DNA of 64,000 bases from Pleurocapsa minor GSE-CHR-MK 17-07R (GCA_019359125.1 JAHHHY010000001.1:682001-746000); one strand, 5' to 3'. Positions 16,719 through 26,182 are shown, numbered from the stretch's first letter. Made by a program: numbers and translations. The notes: a model not told the origin generated them from the sequence alone.

Positions 16719-18056
16719 ATGTTCGAACAACTTTCAAACCGCCTGCAAAGCGTCTTCGATAATCTGGGGCGCGTGGGTAAACTGACCGAGAAAGACGTGG
16801 ACACAGCGATGCGCGAAGTGCGCATGGCGCTGCTGGAAGCGGACGTCTCGCTGCCGGTTGTGAAAGAATTCGTGCGCAAGGTGAAGGAACAGGCCGTTGG
16901 CGCGGATGTGGCCAAAAGCCTGAAACCCAGCCAGCAGGTCGTCAAGATCGTGCACGATGAACTGCTCGTCATGCTGGGCGAAGGCGGCCGGCTGAATTTC
17001 AATTCCAGCCAGAAGCCGCACGTCATCATGCTGGTGGGCCTGCAAGGCTCTGGCAAGACGACGACTGCCGCCAAGCTCGCGGTGCATATGCGCCGTGAAG
17101 GCCGCACGCCGTTCCTGGTGGCCGCCGACACGTATCGCCCGGCCGCCGTCGATCAGCTTGTCACGCTGGCCAAACAGGTCAACGTCGGTCACTGGCAGGA
17201 AGGCACCAAAGCCAGCCCGCCGGATATCTGCGTGCATGGTGTGGATGCGGCCCGCGCTGCCAATGCAGCGGTCGTCATTCTGGACACGGCAGGCCGCCTG
17301 CAAATCGACGACAACCTGATGAACGAGCTGGAAGAAATCAAGCGGCGCACCAAACCCGCTGAAATCCTGCTCGTCGCAGACGCCATGACCGGCCAGGAAG
17401 CGGTCAATATCGCGGACGGTTTCAACAAGCGCTTGGGCATCACCGGCCTGATCCTGACCAAAGTGGACGGGGATGCACGCGGTGGCGCGGCGCTCTCGAT
17501 GCGCGCTGTCACCGGCGTGCCGATCAAGTTCCTCGGTACAGCGGAAAAGATCGACGGGTTCGAGGTATTCCACCCTGATCGACTGGCGCAGCGCATCCTC
17601 GGCATGGGCGACGTGATGACGCTCATCGAGAAGGCGCAGGAAACCTTCGACGAGGAAGAAGCCAAAAAGCTGCAAAAGAAGCTGATGCAGAATCAGTTCA
17701 CGCTGCAGGACTTCCTTGAGCAGATGCAGAAGGTCAAAAAGCTGGGCTCGATCACCCAGCTCATGGGCATGGTGCCCGGCCTGAACAAGCTGAAAGACCA
17801 GATCGACCCTGAAGAAGCCAATCAGCGCATGAGGCGCGTGGAAGCGATTATCAGCTCCATGACGATTCATGAACGGAACAATCCGAAAGTCCTGGATGCC
17901 AGCCGCAAGAAGCGCATCGCGCGCGGCTCTGGCGTCGAAGTACGCGATGTCAATGACCTGCTCAAGCAGTTTGCCGACATGCAGCGTTTAATGGGTGAAA
18001 TGCGCAAAGGAAGGTTCAAGATGCCACCCAACCTTCCTGGCGGATTCATGCGCTAA
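16719..18056 (+). CDS. ffh: signal recognition particle GTPase Ffh
   Basis: The 445-residue protein has an N domain, a G domain with P-loop GLQGSGKTTTAAKL (~107-120), DTAGR and TKVDGDARGGAALSM. A Met-rich M domain ends in MPPNLPGGFMR. It binds 4.5S RNA and signal sequences for co-translational targeting. The order ffh-rpsP-khpA-rimM is widely conserved. It has its own strong promoter upstream. Downstream, 18057-18217 carries two small inverted repeats (AAAGCGG/CCGCTTT and AAACAC/GTGTTT) but no clear terminator. Confidence 0.98.
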   Translation: MFEQLSNRLQSVFDNLGRVGKLTEKDVDTAMREVRMALLEADVSLPVVKEFVRKVKEQAVGADVAKSLKPSQQVVKIVHDELLVMLGEGGRLNFNSSQKPHVIMLVGLQGSGKTTTAAKLAVHMRREGRTPFLVAADTYRPAAVDQLVTLAKQVNVGHWQEGTKASPPDICVHGVDAARAANAAVVILDTAGRLQIDDNLMNELEEIKRRTKPAEILLVADAMTGQEAVNIADGFNKRLGITGLILTKVDGDARGGAALSMRAVTGVPIKFLGTAEKIDGFEVFHPDRLAQRILGMGDVMTLIEKAQETFDEEEAKKLQKKLMQNQFTLQDFLEQMQKVKKLGSITQLMGMVPGLNKLKDQIDPEEANQRMRRVEAIISSMTIHERNNPKVLDASRKKRIARGSGVEVRDVNDLLKQFADMQRLMGEMRKGRFKMPPNLPGGFMR

Positions 18057-18217
18057 AGCGGCCAACCCGCTTTACCGCAACTGAAACACGAGCCGCGAGT
18101 GTTTTGAATTAAGTGCGGTATTTTCGTGACAGTGGCTTTCCGTCCACGCCCCTGCGAAGGAGCATCACGCAGGTTGTGGATGCATGAAAGCGCGTATATT
18201 CTGGGAGAACATCAGCT

Positions 18218-18598
18218 ATGGTCCGTATTCGTCTTCGCCGCATGGGTCTCAAGGGTCAGCCGAGCTATCGCGTGGTTGTCACCGATCAGCGCAGCCCCCG
18301 TAACGGCAGCTTTATCGAAATCATTGGTTTCCACAACCCGCGTACCCAGCCGAGCACCGACATCATCCAGGAAGCCCGTGCTCTGTACTGGCTGAGCGTC
18401 GGCGCCCAGCCCAGCGAGGCCGTGCAATCGATTCTCAAGCGCACGGGCACCCTGGATCGTCTGGCACGCATGCGCGCCGGCGAATCCGTCGAGGTTCTGG
18501 CTGCTGAAGCCGAAGCCAATTTCAAGCCTGTCAGCCCGAAGACGTCGTACCCGGCGCCGGAAGCTGGCAAGGGCACGATGAAGAAGGCCAGCAAGTAG
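18218..18598 (+). CDS. rpsP: 30S ribosomal protein S16 with C-terminal extension
   Basis: The start region [20 protein letters not shown] and [16 protein letters not shown] are canonical S16. The protein has 126 residues, about 40 more than a minimal S16. The extra tail is Ala/Glu/Lys-rich ([17 protein letters not shown], ending in KKASK). The position after ffh and before khpA/rimM is standard. An intrinsic terminator follows at 18621-18666. Confidence 0.97.
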   Translation: MVRIRLRRMGLKGQPSYRVVVTDQRSPRNGSFIEIIGFHNPRTQPSTDIIQEARALYWLSVGAQPSEAVQSILKRTGTLDRLARMRAGESVEVLAAEAEANFKPVSPKTSYPAPEAGKGTMKKASK

Positions 18599-18620
18599 GC
18601 CACGCATCATCTGGCGGTTG

Positions 18621-18666
18621 TGCATGGGGCCGTGTGAACACTGCGCGGCCCTGTGCATTCTTTATT
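18621..18666 (+). terminator. intrinsic terminator between rpsP and khpA
   Basis: The 12-bp stem TGCATGGGGCCG (18621-18632) with CGGCCCTGTGCA (18646-18657), including two G-T pairs, is followed by TTCTTTATT (18658-18666). It may be partial read-through control, because khpA-rimM has no obvious promoter of its own. Confidence 0.65.
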
Positions 18667-18686
18667 GAAAAGGATGCACCCAAATC

Positions 18687-18950
18687 ATGGCGCAGAATCG
18701 CAATAACACCGACCAGGATCTGGCGGGACTGATTGAATACGTGGCCAAGAGCCTCGTGGATGATCCCACCCAGGTGAAGGTCAAAGAACGGAATTCCAGC
18801 AACGCGACCGTGATTGAACTCAAAGTCGCCCAGCCAGACACCGGCCGCATCATCGGCAAGGGTGGCCGCGTGGCCAACGCCCTGCGCTCACTACTGCGCG
18901 TGGCCGAAGCCGAAAATCGCGGACGCCGCATCATCCTTAAAATTCAGTAA
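18687..18950 (+). CDS. khpA: KH-domain RNA-binding protein KhpA
   Basis: The 87-residue single type II KH domain carries the GxxG loop in GRIIGKGGRVANALRSLLRV, and DLAGLIEYVAKSLVDDPTQV at the N-terminus. KhpA (YlqC) pairs with KhpB/Jag to bind RNAs and influences cell size and division in Gram-positives. It lies between rpsP and rimM, as in most Firmicutes and Chloroflexota. Confidence 0.93.
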   Translation: MAQNRNNTDQDLAGLIEYVAKSLVDDPTQVKVKERNSSNATVIELKVAQPDTGRIIGKGGRVANALRSLLRVAEAENRGRRIILKIQ

Positions 18951-18963
18951 GGCACTTGCATAC

Positions 18964-19545
18964 TTGACGACCAACAAAGTCCCCTCACCCATCGAAACAC
19001 CATCCCATCTGATCCTGGGTGAGATCCTGCGTCCCCACGGGGTGCGTGGTGAGCTGCGTGTCAAACTGCTGACCGCGCATCCCGACCATCTGAAACAACT
19101 CAAAACTGTGTTTGTAGGTGCCGGTATCGGCGCACGCAATGTCAAGCCCTACACGCTGTCCAGCATCAAAATCCTGGGCGACGGCTATGCCATTATCCGG
19201 CTGGAAGAAGTGCCGGACCGTAATGCCGCCGATCGTTTTCGCATGCAGATGCTGATGGTGGCGCTGGCCGATGCCGTGCCGCTGGAAGACGGCGAATTCT
19301 ACCTGTACCAGCTCATCGGCATGAAAGTGCAGCAGGAAGACGGCAGCCCGCTGGGCACGCTGATTGAAGTGCTGGAAACCGGCGCCAATGACGTGTATGT
19401 CGTACGCGGTGATGCCCACGGCGAAGTGCTGATTCCGGTAATCGACGGCGTCATCCTCAGCACCGACGTGGAAAACAGCCTGCTGACGGTGCGCCTGCCC
19501 GAAGGCCTGCTGGACACCGTTTCAGACGCTGACGAAGAAGACTAA
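18964..19545 (+). CDS. rimM: 16S rRNA processing protein RimM
   Basis: I chose TTG 18964 as the start because khpA ends at 18950 and AAGG lies at 18949-18952; the longer frame would run inside khpA with unrelated sequence. The 193-residue product has the RimM N-domain (LILGEILRPHGVRGELRVKL) and the PRC-barrel (YQLIGMKVQQEDG, LIEVLETGANDVYVV, PVIDGVI). It assists 30S head maturation by binding S19. Confidence 0.93.
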   Translation: MTTNKVPSPIETPSHLILGEILRPHGVRGELRVKLLTAHPDHLKQLKTVFVGAGIGARNVKPYTLSSIKILGDGYAIIRLEEVPDRNAADRFRMQMLMVALADAVPLEDGEFYLYQLIGMKVQQEDGSPLGTLIEVLETGANDVYVVRGDAHGEVLIPVIDGVILSTDVENSLLTVRLPEGLLDTVSDADEED

Positions 19546-19601
19546 CGCCAGCGTACCCGCGACAACCGCTTCTTTCTGTCCCCCATGAGGTGAGTCGACC
19601 T

Positions 19602-20699
19602 GTGATCAGCGAATCGCATGCCTGGTTAGCCTTCAGCCTGATGCCAGACATCGGCTACAAGCGCATGCGCCACATCGAGCACCTGTTTGGCAGCCTGCAG
19701 GGCGCGTTTCACGCCAGCATTGCCGAGATGCGCGATGCCGGGCTGGATCACCGTCTGGCCAATACCATCCTCGCTGCCCAGGACGGCAAAGCCTTGCAGG
19801 CCGCGCTGAAGAAGATCGAGGCGCTGGATGTCACGCTGCTCCCTTTCATTGATGACCGCTATCCCGCCCTGCTGAAGCAGATTCCAGACCCACCCCCGGT
19901 GCTGTATGTGCGCGGGGCGTTATCACCCGACGACGCGCTGGCGCTGGCCGTCATCGGCACCCGCCGCGCCACCAGCTATGGAAAAGACGCCGCCCTGTAT
20001 TTCGCGCGCCATCTCGCCCAGGCACGGGTGACCGTCGTCAGCGGGCTGGCGCAGGGCATCGACGCTGTGGCACACACCGCTGCGCTGGACAATAACGGCC
20101 GCACGATTGCCGTGCTGGGCACTGGCGTCGATGTGATTTATCCGCGCGAGCACGCCCGTCTCGCGAGTCGCATCATCGAACATGGCGCGCTGCTGAGCGA
20201 ATTTCCCATGGGCACGCAGCCGGAGCCGTTCAACTTCCCGCGCCGCAACCGCATCATCAGCGGCATCAGCCTCGGCGTGCTGATTGCAGAAGCGCCCGTC
20301 AAAAGCGGCGCGCTCATTACTGCCGCCACCGCCGCCGAACAGGGTCGCGATGTGTTCGCAGTGCCGGGCAATATCTTCAGCGCCAGCGCGGCCGGTGGCA
20401 ACCGTCTGATTCAGGACGGCGCCAAGCTGGTCATGACGATTGACGATATCCTGTCCGAACTGAATGTGGCGCACGAGCATGTGCAAACGCGCCAGATCGC
20501 CAATGACATCAGCCCGATGAGCGACGACGAGCGCGCCATCATCGCCCTGCTCTCGCACGAGCCGCTGCATGTCGATGAAATTTGCCGGACATCCGGACTG
20601 CCAATCCATGTGATTACGGGAACGCTGACCATGCTTGAGCTAAAAGGTCTTGCGCGAATGATAGGACACATGCAATATAGCCTGAGTGTTGATCGCTAA
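19602..20699 (+). CDS. dprA: DNA-processing protein DprA
   Basis: I chose GTG 19602 because GAGGTGA lies at 19587-19593; a GTG at 19590 in the same frame is the alternative. The 365-residue product has an N-terminal helical/HhH region, the Rossmann-like DNA-binding core (AVIGTRRATSYG, VSGLAQGIDAVAHTAALDN, GTGVDVIYPREH, FPRRNRIISGIS) and a C-terminal winged helix (LLSHEPLHVDEICRTSGLPI). DprA loads RecA on incoming ssDNA in natural transformation. No other competence gene is in the window. Confidence 0.95.
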   Translation: MISESHAWLAFSLMPDIGYKRMRHIEHLFGSLQGAFHASIAEMRDAGLDHRLANTILAAQDGKALQAALKKIEALDVTLLPFIDDRYPALLKQIPDPPPVLYVRGALSPDDALALAVIGTRRATSYGKDAALYFARHLAQARVTVVSGLAQGIDAVAHTAALDNNGRTIAVLGTGVDVIYPREHARLASRIIEHGALLSEFPMGTQPEPFNFPRRNRIISGISLGVLIAEAPVKSGALITAATAAEQGRDVFAVPGNIFSASAAGGNRLIQDGAKLVMTIDDILSELNVAHEHVQTRQIANDISPMSDDERAIIALLSHEPLHVDEICRTSGLPIHVITGTLTMLELKGLARMIGHMQYSLSVDR

Positions 20700-20748
20700 G
20701 GTGGTCACAAACACGGCATTTCTGTCAGGATAAACCGGAAAGAAGCGC

Positions 20749-21831
20749 ATGGAACATTATTACGCACTCATCATGGCAGGCGGCGGCGGGACCAGACTGT
20801 GGCCAATGAGCCGCAGCGAGACGCCCAAGCAAATGCTGCCTCTGATTGAGGAAGCGTCGATGTTCCAGGTCAGCGTGCAGCGCCTGGCTCCCCTGTTTAC
20901 AGCGGATCAGATCTATGTCGTCACCGGCGAGAAGTATGTGGACCAGCTGCGCGAACAGACCCCTGAAATTCCGGCGGAGAACTTTATCGCCGAGCCCTAT
21001 GGTCGTGACAGCGGCCCGGCGGCGGCCCTCGGCGTCGCCATCATTCAGCAGCGTGATCCGGATGCGACGATTGCCCTGCTGACTGCCGACCATCACATCA
21101 CTGATAAAGAAGGTTTCAGGAATGCGCTGCATGCCTGCTTTGATGTGGCGCAGCGCGGCTATATCGTCACGCTGGGTATTTCACCCTCCCTGCCATCGAC
21201 TGCATTCGGGTATATTCAACGCAGCGAAAAGCTGGGGGTAGAGCGCGGCCTGAATGTGTTTGAAGCGGCGCGCTTCAAGGAAAAGCCCAATCTGGAGACG
21301 GCGGTCAGCTACCTGCGCTCTGGCACCTACAGCTGGAATTCCGGCATGTTTGTGTGGCGTGCAGACCGCGCCATGAGCGAATTCGAGCAGCAGCAGCCCG
21401 CCATCTATCAGGCCATGCACCAGCTTCAGCCCACAGTCGGCACCCCGACCTACGCCAGCACACTCCAGGCTGTATGGGAGACGATTCCCAAAAAATCGCT
21501 CGATTACGCCGTGATGGAGGGTGCCAAAAATATCGCCATCCTGCCTGTTGATATCGGCTGGAGCGATGTTGGGAGCTGGGATGCCCTGTTTGATGTGCTG
21601 GAGCTGGACGAAGAAGGAAACGGCTTCAAGGGAGCCAGCGCCAACCGGCTGATGCTGAAGACGAAAAACTCGCTCGTCTACAGCGACAAGCTCACCGTGA
21701 CGATCGGCGTCGAAAATCTGGTCATCGTCGACACCGCGGACGTCCTGCTGGTGTGTCATCGCGACAACGCACAGGATGTCAAAGAAGTCGTTAATATGTT
21801 GAAAGACCAGCCGGGTCACAATTACCTGTAA
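20749..21831 (+). CDS. manC: mannose-1-phosphate guanylyltransferase
   Basis: The 360-residue nucleotidyltransferase contains ALIMAGGGGTRLWPMSRSET followed by PKQ, the GDP-mannose pyrophosphorylase signature, then AEPYGRDSGPAAALG, TADHHI and YSWNSGMFVWRA. It makes GDP-mannose from Man-1-P and GTP for surface glycans. It lacks the C-terminal isomerase domain of bifunctional ManC, so a separate Man-6-P isomerase is needed. It is isolated from the glycosyltransferase cluster at 34-40 kb, and the gene stands alone. Confidence 0.93.
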   Translation: MEHYYALIMAGGGGTRLWPMSRSETPKQMLPLIEEASMFQVSVQRLAPLFTADQIYVVTGEKYVDQLREQTPEIPAENFIAEPYGRDSGPAAALGVAIIQQRDPDATIALLTADHHITDKEGFRNALHACFDVAQRGYIVTLGISPSLPSTAFGYIQRSEKLGVERGLNVFEAARFKEKPNLETAVSYLRSGTYSWNSGMFVWRADRAMSEFEQQQPAIYQAMHQLQPTVGTPTYASTLQAVWETIPKKSLDYAVMEGAKNIAILPVDIGWSDVGSWDALFDVLELDEEGNGFKGASANRLMLKTKNSLVYSDKLTVTIGVENLVIVDTADVLLVCHRDNAQDVKEVVNMLKDQPGHNYL

Positions 21832-21929
21832 CGTAAGATTGATGGGACCAGGTCTCATCTGAACCACCTGCCCGGCACACTGCTTTGCGGCAGTGTTCGT
21901 CCATCACGATCACATAACGAGTAAAGCCC

Positions 21930-24485
21930 ATGCAGGCATACTGTGTAAAATGCAAGACTAAACGCGATATGGTGAACCCCCGTGCGGAATATTCCGCCTC
22001 AGGGCGCGCCTTCACACGGGGAAGCTGTGCCGTGTGCGGCACCGCGCTGACGCTGTTCGGGGCCACGCCAGCGCACGAAGGTGTCGCCAGGCCTGATCCG
22101 GCAACGGCATCGGCCAAGCCTGCTGCCAAGAAATCAGCAGCCAAAAAGAAGCCGGCGAAGAAGAGCGCCAGCAAATCCAGCACAAAGTCCGCTGTAAAGA
22201 CAGGCACCAAAGCAGCGACGTCAGGCACAGCGGCCAAAAAGACGACCGCTGCAAAGAAGGCACCAGCCAAAAAGTCTGCGTCGTCGAAAGCGGACAGCAG
22301 CCCGGCCCGCCGTACCACCAAGCTGGTCATCGTGGAATCACCGGCCAAAGCACGTACTGTGGGCAATTTCCTCGGCGCGGGCTATACCGTGAAGGCCTCC
22401 AAGGGCCATGTGCGCGACCTGCTGGTGTCGCAGCTCTCGGTCGATGTCGAGAATAATTTCGCGCCCAAGTATCGCGTGCCTAACGACAAGAAAGACACGG
22501 TCAAAGACCTGGTCTCGTCGGTGCAGCGCGCCAAGGAAATTTTCCTCGCCACCGACCCTGACCGCGAAGGCGAAGCGATCGCCTGGCATCTGCTGGCCGC
22601 CACCGAAATCGACAAGAATGGCCCGCAGATACCGGTCAAGCGCGTCGTCTTTCACGAGATTACCAAGCCGGCTATCCAGGAAGCCTTTGACCACCCGCGC
22701 GAACTGGATATGGACCTGGTGAATGCGCAGCAGGCGCGGCGCATCCTCGACCGCCTGGTGGGCTACACGATCACCGAGCTGCTGTGGGACAAGGTGCAGG
22801 GCGGGCGCTATCGCCTGTCGGCTGGCCGCGTGCAAAGCATCGCCACCCGCCTGATCGTCGACCGCGAGCGCGAAATTGAAGCCTTCGTCACGCGAGAATA
22901 CTGGACGATCGACGCCGAGCTGCAAAAGCAGGAAGCGAAGAACAAGTTCGATGCGCGCCCATTTCTGGCACGCCTGGTCACGGTCAAGGGCGAAGAGCCT
23001 GTTTTCGAGAATCAGGCCAGCGTGACACCCGTGCTGACCGCGCTGGAAAAGTCGCGCTATCGCGTGGCCGATATCAAACGCGGCGAACGCCAGCGCAAGC
23101 CGTCTGCTCCCTTCACGACCAGCACGCTCCAGCAGGAGGCCTCACGTCGACTGGGTTTTTCCGCCAGCCGCACGATGGCCATCGCGCAGCAGCTCTACGA
23201 AGGCATCAACCTTCAGGGCGAAGGCGATGTCGGCCTGATCACGTACATGCGTACAGACAGCATGTCGGTGTCGCCACAGGCGCAGAAAGATGCGCGTGAC
23301 TATGTGACGTCCCGTTTTGGCAAGTCGTTCCTGCCCGACCGCGCGCCCACCTACAAGACCAAATCGAAGGGCGCACAGGAAGCACACGAGGCCGTCCGCC
23401 CAACCCTGGTCAGCCGTGATCCGGCCGCCATCAAGAGCGCGCTCAGCAGCGACCAGTTCAAACTGTATAACCTGATCTGGCAGCGCTTTGTCGCCAGCCA
23501 GATGAGCCCTGCCGTGTACAATACCCTGCGTGTCGATATCGCCGCCGGGGACAAACCAGGCAGCGAGCCGTACGGCCTGCGCGTCAGCGGCAGCACAATC
23601 AAGTTTCAGGGCTTTCTGGTGTTGTATGAAGATGCCCGCGACGACGATGCCGCGCTGGATGAAGATGACGGCCGCATCCTTCCGGAAATGGATGTGAACG
23701 AACTGCTGAGCATGGTGAGCCTGAAGCCGGAACAGCATTTCACCCAGCCACCGCCGCGCTATACCGAAGCCACGCTGGTGCGCACGCTGGAGGAATTCGG
23801 CATTGGCCGCCCCAGCACGTATGCCCCCACAGTATCGGTCATTCAGGACCGCGACTATGTGACCAAACAGGACAAGCGCCTGGTGCCCACGGATACCGGC
23901 AAGCTGGTCAATGACCTGCTGGTGAAGCACTTCCCGGACATCATGGATTACCAGTTCACGGCGCGCATGGAAGACAATCTGGACGAAGTGGCCGAAGGGG
24001 ATGTCGAATGGCAGCCGATGCTGGGCGAATTCTACCGCCCGTTTGAGGCCAGTCTGAAGACCGCCCGCGAGACCATCGAGACCATCAAACAGGAAGAACC
24101 CGTCGGGCGCACCTGCCCCACCTGCGGCACGGGTGACCTGATGTATCGCTACGGCAAGTTTGGTAAGTTTATCGCGTGCAGCAACTATCCCGAATGCCGC
24201 TATACCGAGCAGATTCGTGAGCGCATCGGGGTATCCTGCCCCACCTGCGGCCCGACCGCTGGCGGTGACATCATCGTCAAGCGCACGCGCACTGGCCGCG
24301 AATTCTACGGCTGCTCACGCTATCCGGAATGCGACTTCACAAGCTGGCAGAAGCCGCTGGCGATGCCCTGCCCGCACTGCGGTGGCGCGATGGTTCAGGT
24401 GGGCAAGTCGACCGCCAAATGCACCGTGTGCGGCAAAACGACCAAACTGGCAGGTGAGGCCAGCACCTCGATGGAAACCGCCTGA
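21930..24485 (+). CDS. topA: DNA topoisomerase I with N-terminal Cys4 ribbon and Lys/Ala-rich linker
   Basis: This is an 851-residue type IA topoisomerase. Residues 1-50 form a small zinc-ribbon-like module (YCVKCKTKRDMVNP and CAVCGTALTLFG) resembling the DUF5679 family. Residues ~57-130 are a Lys/Ala/Ser linker like histone H1 tails. The Toprim domain starts at ~131 (KLVIVESPAKARTVGNFLGA, ATDPDREGEAIAWHLL). Catalytic Tyr439 lies in GLITYMRTDSMSVS. Three C-terminal zinc fingers follow (CPTCGTG, CPTCGPT, CPHCGG). It relaxes negative supercoils. The upstream hairpin ACACTGC/GCAGTGT (21877-21896) lacks a T-tract. A strong terminator follows. Confidence 0.97.
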   Translation: MQAYCVKCKTKRDMVNPRAEYSASGRAFTRGSCAVCGTALTLFGATPAHEGVARPDPATASAKPAAKKSAAKKKPAKKSASKSSTKSAVKTGTKAATSGTAAKKTTAAKKAPAKKSASSKADSSPARRTTKLVIVESPAKARTVGNFLGAGYTVKASKGHVRDLLVSQLSVDVENNFAPKYRVPNDKKDTVKDLVSSVQRAKEIFLATDPDREGEAIAWHLLAATEIDKNGPQIPVKRVVFHEITKPAIQEAFDHPRELDMDLVNAQQARRILDRLVGYTITELLWDKVQGGRYRLSAGRVQSIATRLIVDREREIEAFVTREYWTIDAELQKQEAKNKFDARPFLARLVTVKGEEPVFENQASVTPVLTALEKSRYRVADIKRGERQRKPSAPFTTSTLQQEASRRLGFSASRTMAIAQQLYEGINLQGEGDVGLITYMRTDSMSVSPQAQKDARDYVTSRFGKSFLPDRAPTYKTKSKGAQEAHEAVRPTLVSRDPAAIKSALSSDQFKLYNLIWQRFVASQMSPAVYNTLRVDIAAGDKPGSEPYGLRVSGSTIKFQGFLVLYEDARDDDAALDEDDGRILPEMDVNELLSMVSLKPEQHFTQPPPRYTEATLVRTLEEFGIGRPSTYAPTVSVIQDRDYVTKQDKRLVPTDTGKLVNDLLVKHFPDIMDYQFTARMEDNLDEVAEGDVEWQPMLGEFYRPFEASLKTARETIETIKQEEPVGRTCPTCGTGDLMYRYGKFGKFIACSNYPECRYTEQIRERIGVSCPTCGPTAGGDIIVKRTRTGREFYGCSRYPECDFTSWQKPLAMPCPHCGGAMVQVGKSTAKCTVCGKTTKLAGEASTSMETA

Positions 24486-24506
24486 CCGATGTCACAATCC
24501 TTAAAC

Positions 24507-24541
24507 AAAACGGCGTATGTCACTGGCATACGCCGTTTTAT
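24507..24541 (+). terminator. intrinsic terminator after topA
   Basis: The 13-bp perfect stem AAAACGGCGTATG (24507-24519) with CATACGCCGTTTT (24527-24539) has a 7-nt loop. The A-rich/T-rich arms make it potentially active on both strands. Confidence 0.9.
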
Positions 24542-24566
24542 ATCCCGGTGGCATCAGGCGCACTGT

Positions 24567-24596
24567 TTGCAACTTATCAGCGTTCGCGTGTAGACT
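24567..24596 (+). promoter_or_regulatory. possible promoter of the two-TM hypothetical gene
   Basis: TTGCAA (24567-24572), an 18-bp spacer and TAGACT (24591-24596) lie between the topA terminator and the ATG at 24649. The match is moderate. Confidence 0.4.
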
Positions 24597-24648
24597 ATGC
24601 GTAAATAAGCGTTCGTAGCACGCGTGCCACTACGAAAGGTCACCGCGC

Positions 24649-26091
24649 ATGACCAAGTTTCTTCAGGACAGCTATAACGGCATCTACAAAATTGTGCTGG
24701 AACCGTACATGCCCAGGCTCAAGACAATCCTGCTGCTGGTGGCAGGCGTGGTCATCGGGTTGTTCTGGGCATATGTGCTCGCTCCCACAATCTTTTTTGA
24801 CGGCGATCCCAGTTCGCTCCAGCAAAGCTGGCAGGATGAATGGGTGAAGCTGCTGGCAGACCGCAACGCGGCCGCCAATTTTGATGTGTCTCAAAACCTG
24901 GTCGACCTGCTCGGCCGTATTGATGACCCGCTTGAAGTGGTTGATCGGCTGGCCATCACGCCCGGTGAAGAACTGAATGCAGACCGCCTGCAGGCGATTC
25001 GCCCGCTGGCCGAACAGGCGCAGGCCAGCGCAGCCGCAGCGCCCAGCCCCAGCCTGCTGGGGAACCTGGTGCCGTTCATCATCGCGCCCCTGATTGCGAC
25101 GATTATCGCGGTCGTGGTGGCGCTGCTGTGGGGATTGCTGCTCAAGGGCAACGTGTATGATCCGCTGATGCGTCGCCTGCGTGGTGAAAAAGACAGCGCC
25201 GAAGCGATTGCCATCCGCCAGGTGACGGCAGCCGCCAAACAGGCCGAGGCCACGTCGCGCACTGACTTTGCCACATCCTCGCTCGGTGCGCCGATTATCC
25301 AGCGCATGACCACGTATCTGCCCGCCTACAACTCGTTTGACGAGACCTTCAGCGTGGAAGATGCGGCCGATAAGTTTTTGGGTGAATGCGGCGTCAGCAT
25401 CGCTGAGGATATCGGCACCGACGGCAGCACCAAGCCGACTGCCTTTGAAGTGTGGCTGTTTGACAAGGACGACTATGTGCGCACGATGACGCACACCTAT
25501 GCGTCGGGCTATGCGTATAACGACCCGGCCATGCGCGCACGTTTCCAGCAGAAGGGCCCCGTCACACAGATTACGCCGGGAGCCACCGTCACGGTAGAAA
25601 CAGCGTCACTGCGGTTACAGGCGCGCATCGTCGATATCAAGCTGGGCAGCGACCCGTCTCTGCCTGCCAACAGCTATTTTGAGAAGGTCACGTTTGAGCT
25701 GGCTGTGTGGCCGAAGCAGTCGACCACTGCGCCCACGCCAGTCACGGTGCCGGTTTCCGCCGCAGCGGCAGCACCGAACACTGGCTTCGCCGCGCCAGTC
25801 ATGACGCCGCCGCCTGCACCCGTGCAGGCCCCGCCTACGGTCTCATACATGCCGCCGCCGGCAGCGCCGTATATGCCGCCCAGCCAGCAGCCTGCTGCCC
25901 CCAAGGCAGCTCCGCAGGTGGTGCCGCTGTCACCACCGCCACTGCGGCCGCTGACGCCGCCCCAAAACCTGCCTGCGCAACACCCCGGCTCACTGGGCGA
26001 CCTCGCTCGTCCACCACGGCCGGCTCCGCCGCCCATCAACGACGAGGAAGACCCATTCGGTGGCACGGGTGATTTCACGCCGGTCAATTAA
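24649..26091 (+). CDS. hypothetical two-transmembrane protein with proline-rich tail
   Basis: I do not recognise this 480-residue protein. It has a short N-terminus, a first membrane helix (~24-46, ILLLVAGVVIGLFWAYVLAP) and a ~90-residue loop. A second helix follows (~137-160, VPFIIAPLIATIIAVVVALL), then a soluble globular region (~190-360: TSSLGAPIIQRMTTYLPAYN, GECGVSIAEDIG, FEVWLFDKDDYVRTM). The last ~115 residues are Pro/Ala-rich (many PPP and AAP) and end with an acidic DEEDPFGGTGDF. A membrane-tethered cytoplasmic scaffold is one possibility. It is a single gene between two terminators, and the frame has normal codon use. Confidence 0.75.
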   Translation: MTKFLQDSYNGIYKIVLEPYMPRLKTILLLVAGVVIGLFWAYVLAPTIFFDGDPSSLQQSWQDEWVKLLADRNAAANFDVSQNLVDLLGRIDDPLEVVDRLAITPGEELNADRLQAIRPLAEQAQASAAAAPSPSLLGNLVPFIIAPLIATIIAVVVALLWGLLLKGNVYDPLMRRLRGEKDSAEAIAIRQVTAAAKQAEATSRTDFATSSLGAPIIQRMTTYLPAYNSFDETFSVEDAADKFLGECGVSIAEDIGTDGSTKPTAFEVWLFDKDDYVRTMTHTYASGYAYNDPAMRARFQQKGPVTQITPGATVTVETASLRLQARIVDIKLGSDPSLPANSYFEKVTFELAVWPKQSTTAPTPVTVPVSAAAAAPNTGFAAPVMTPPPAPVQAPPTVSYMPPPAAPYMPPSQQPAAPKAAPQVVPLSPPPLRPLTPPQNLPAQHPGSLGDLARPPRPAPPPINDEEDPFGGTGDFTPVN

Positions 26092-26110
26092 TCAGGGGAT
26101 CAACAATATA

Positions 26111-26148
26111 AAACGGGGAGGCTGCTTGTTTCGCAGACCTCCCCGTTT
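26111..26148. terminator. bidirectional intrinsic terminator between hypothetical gene and greA
   Basis: The 11-bp stem AAACGGGGAGG (26111-26121) with CCTCCCCGTTT (26138-26148) carries an inner CTGC/GCAG extension. The A/T-rich arms provide a T-tract in both directions, serving the convergent genes. Confidence 0.85.
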
Positions 26149-26182
26149 CTATGATGATGTTATGCCTGGTTGACGCTCAGCC

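Noticed and set aside
21877-21896. Hairpin ACACTGC/GCAGTGT between manC and topA as a terminator
   Set aside because: No T-tract on either side; kept only as a note in the topA entry.
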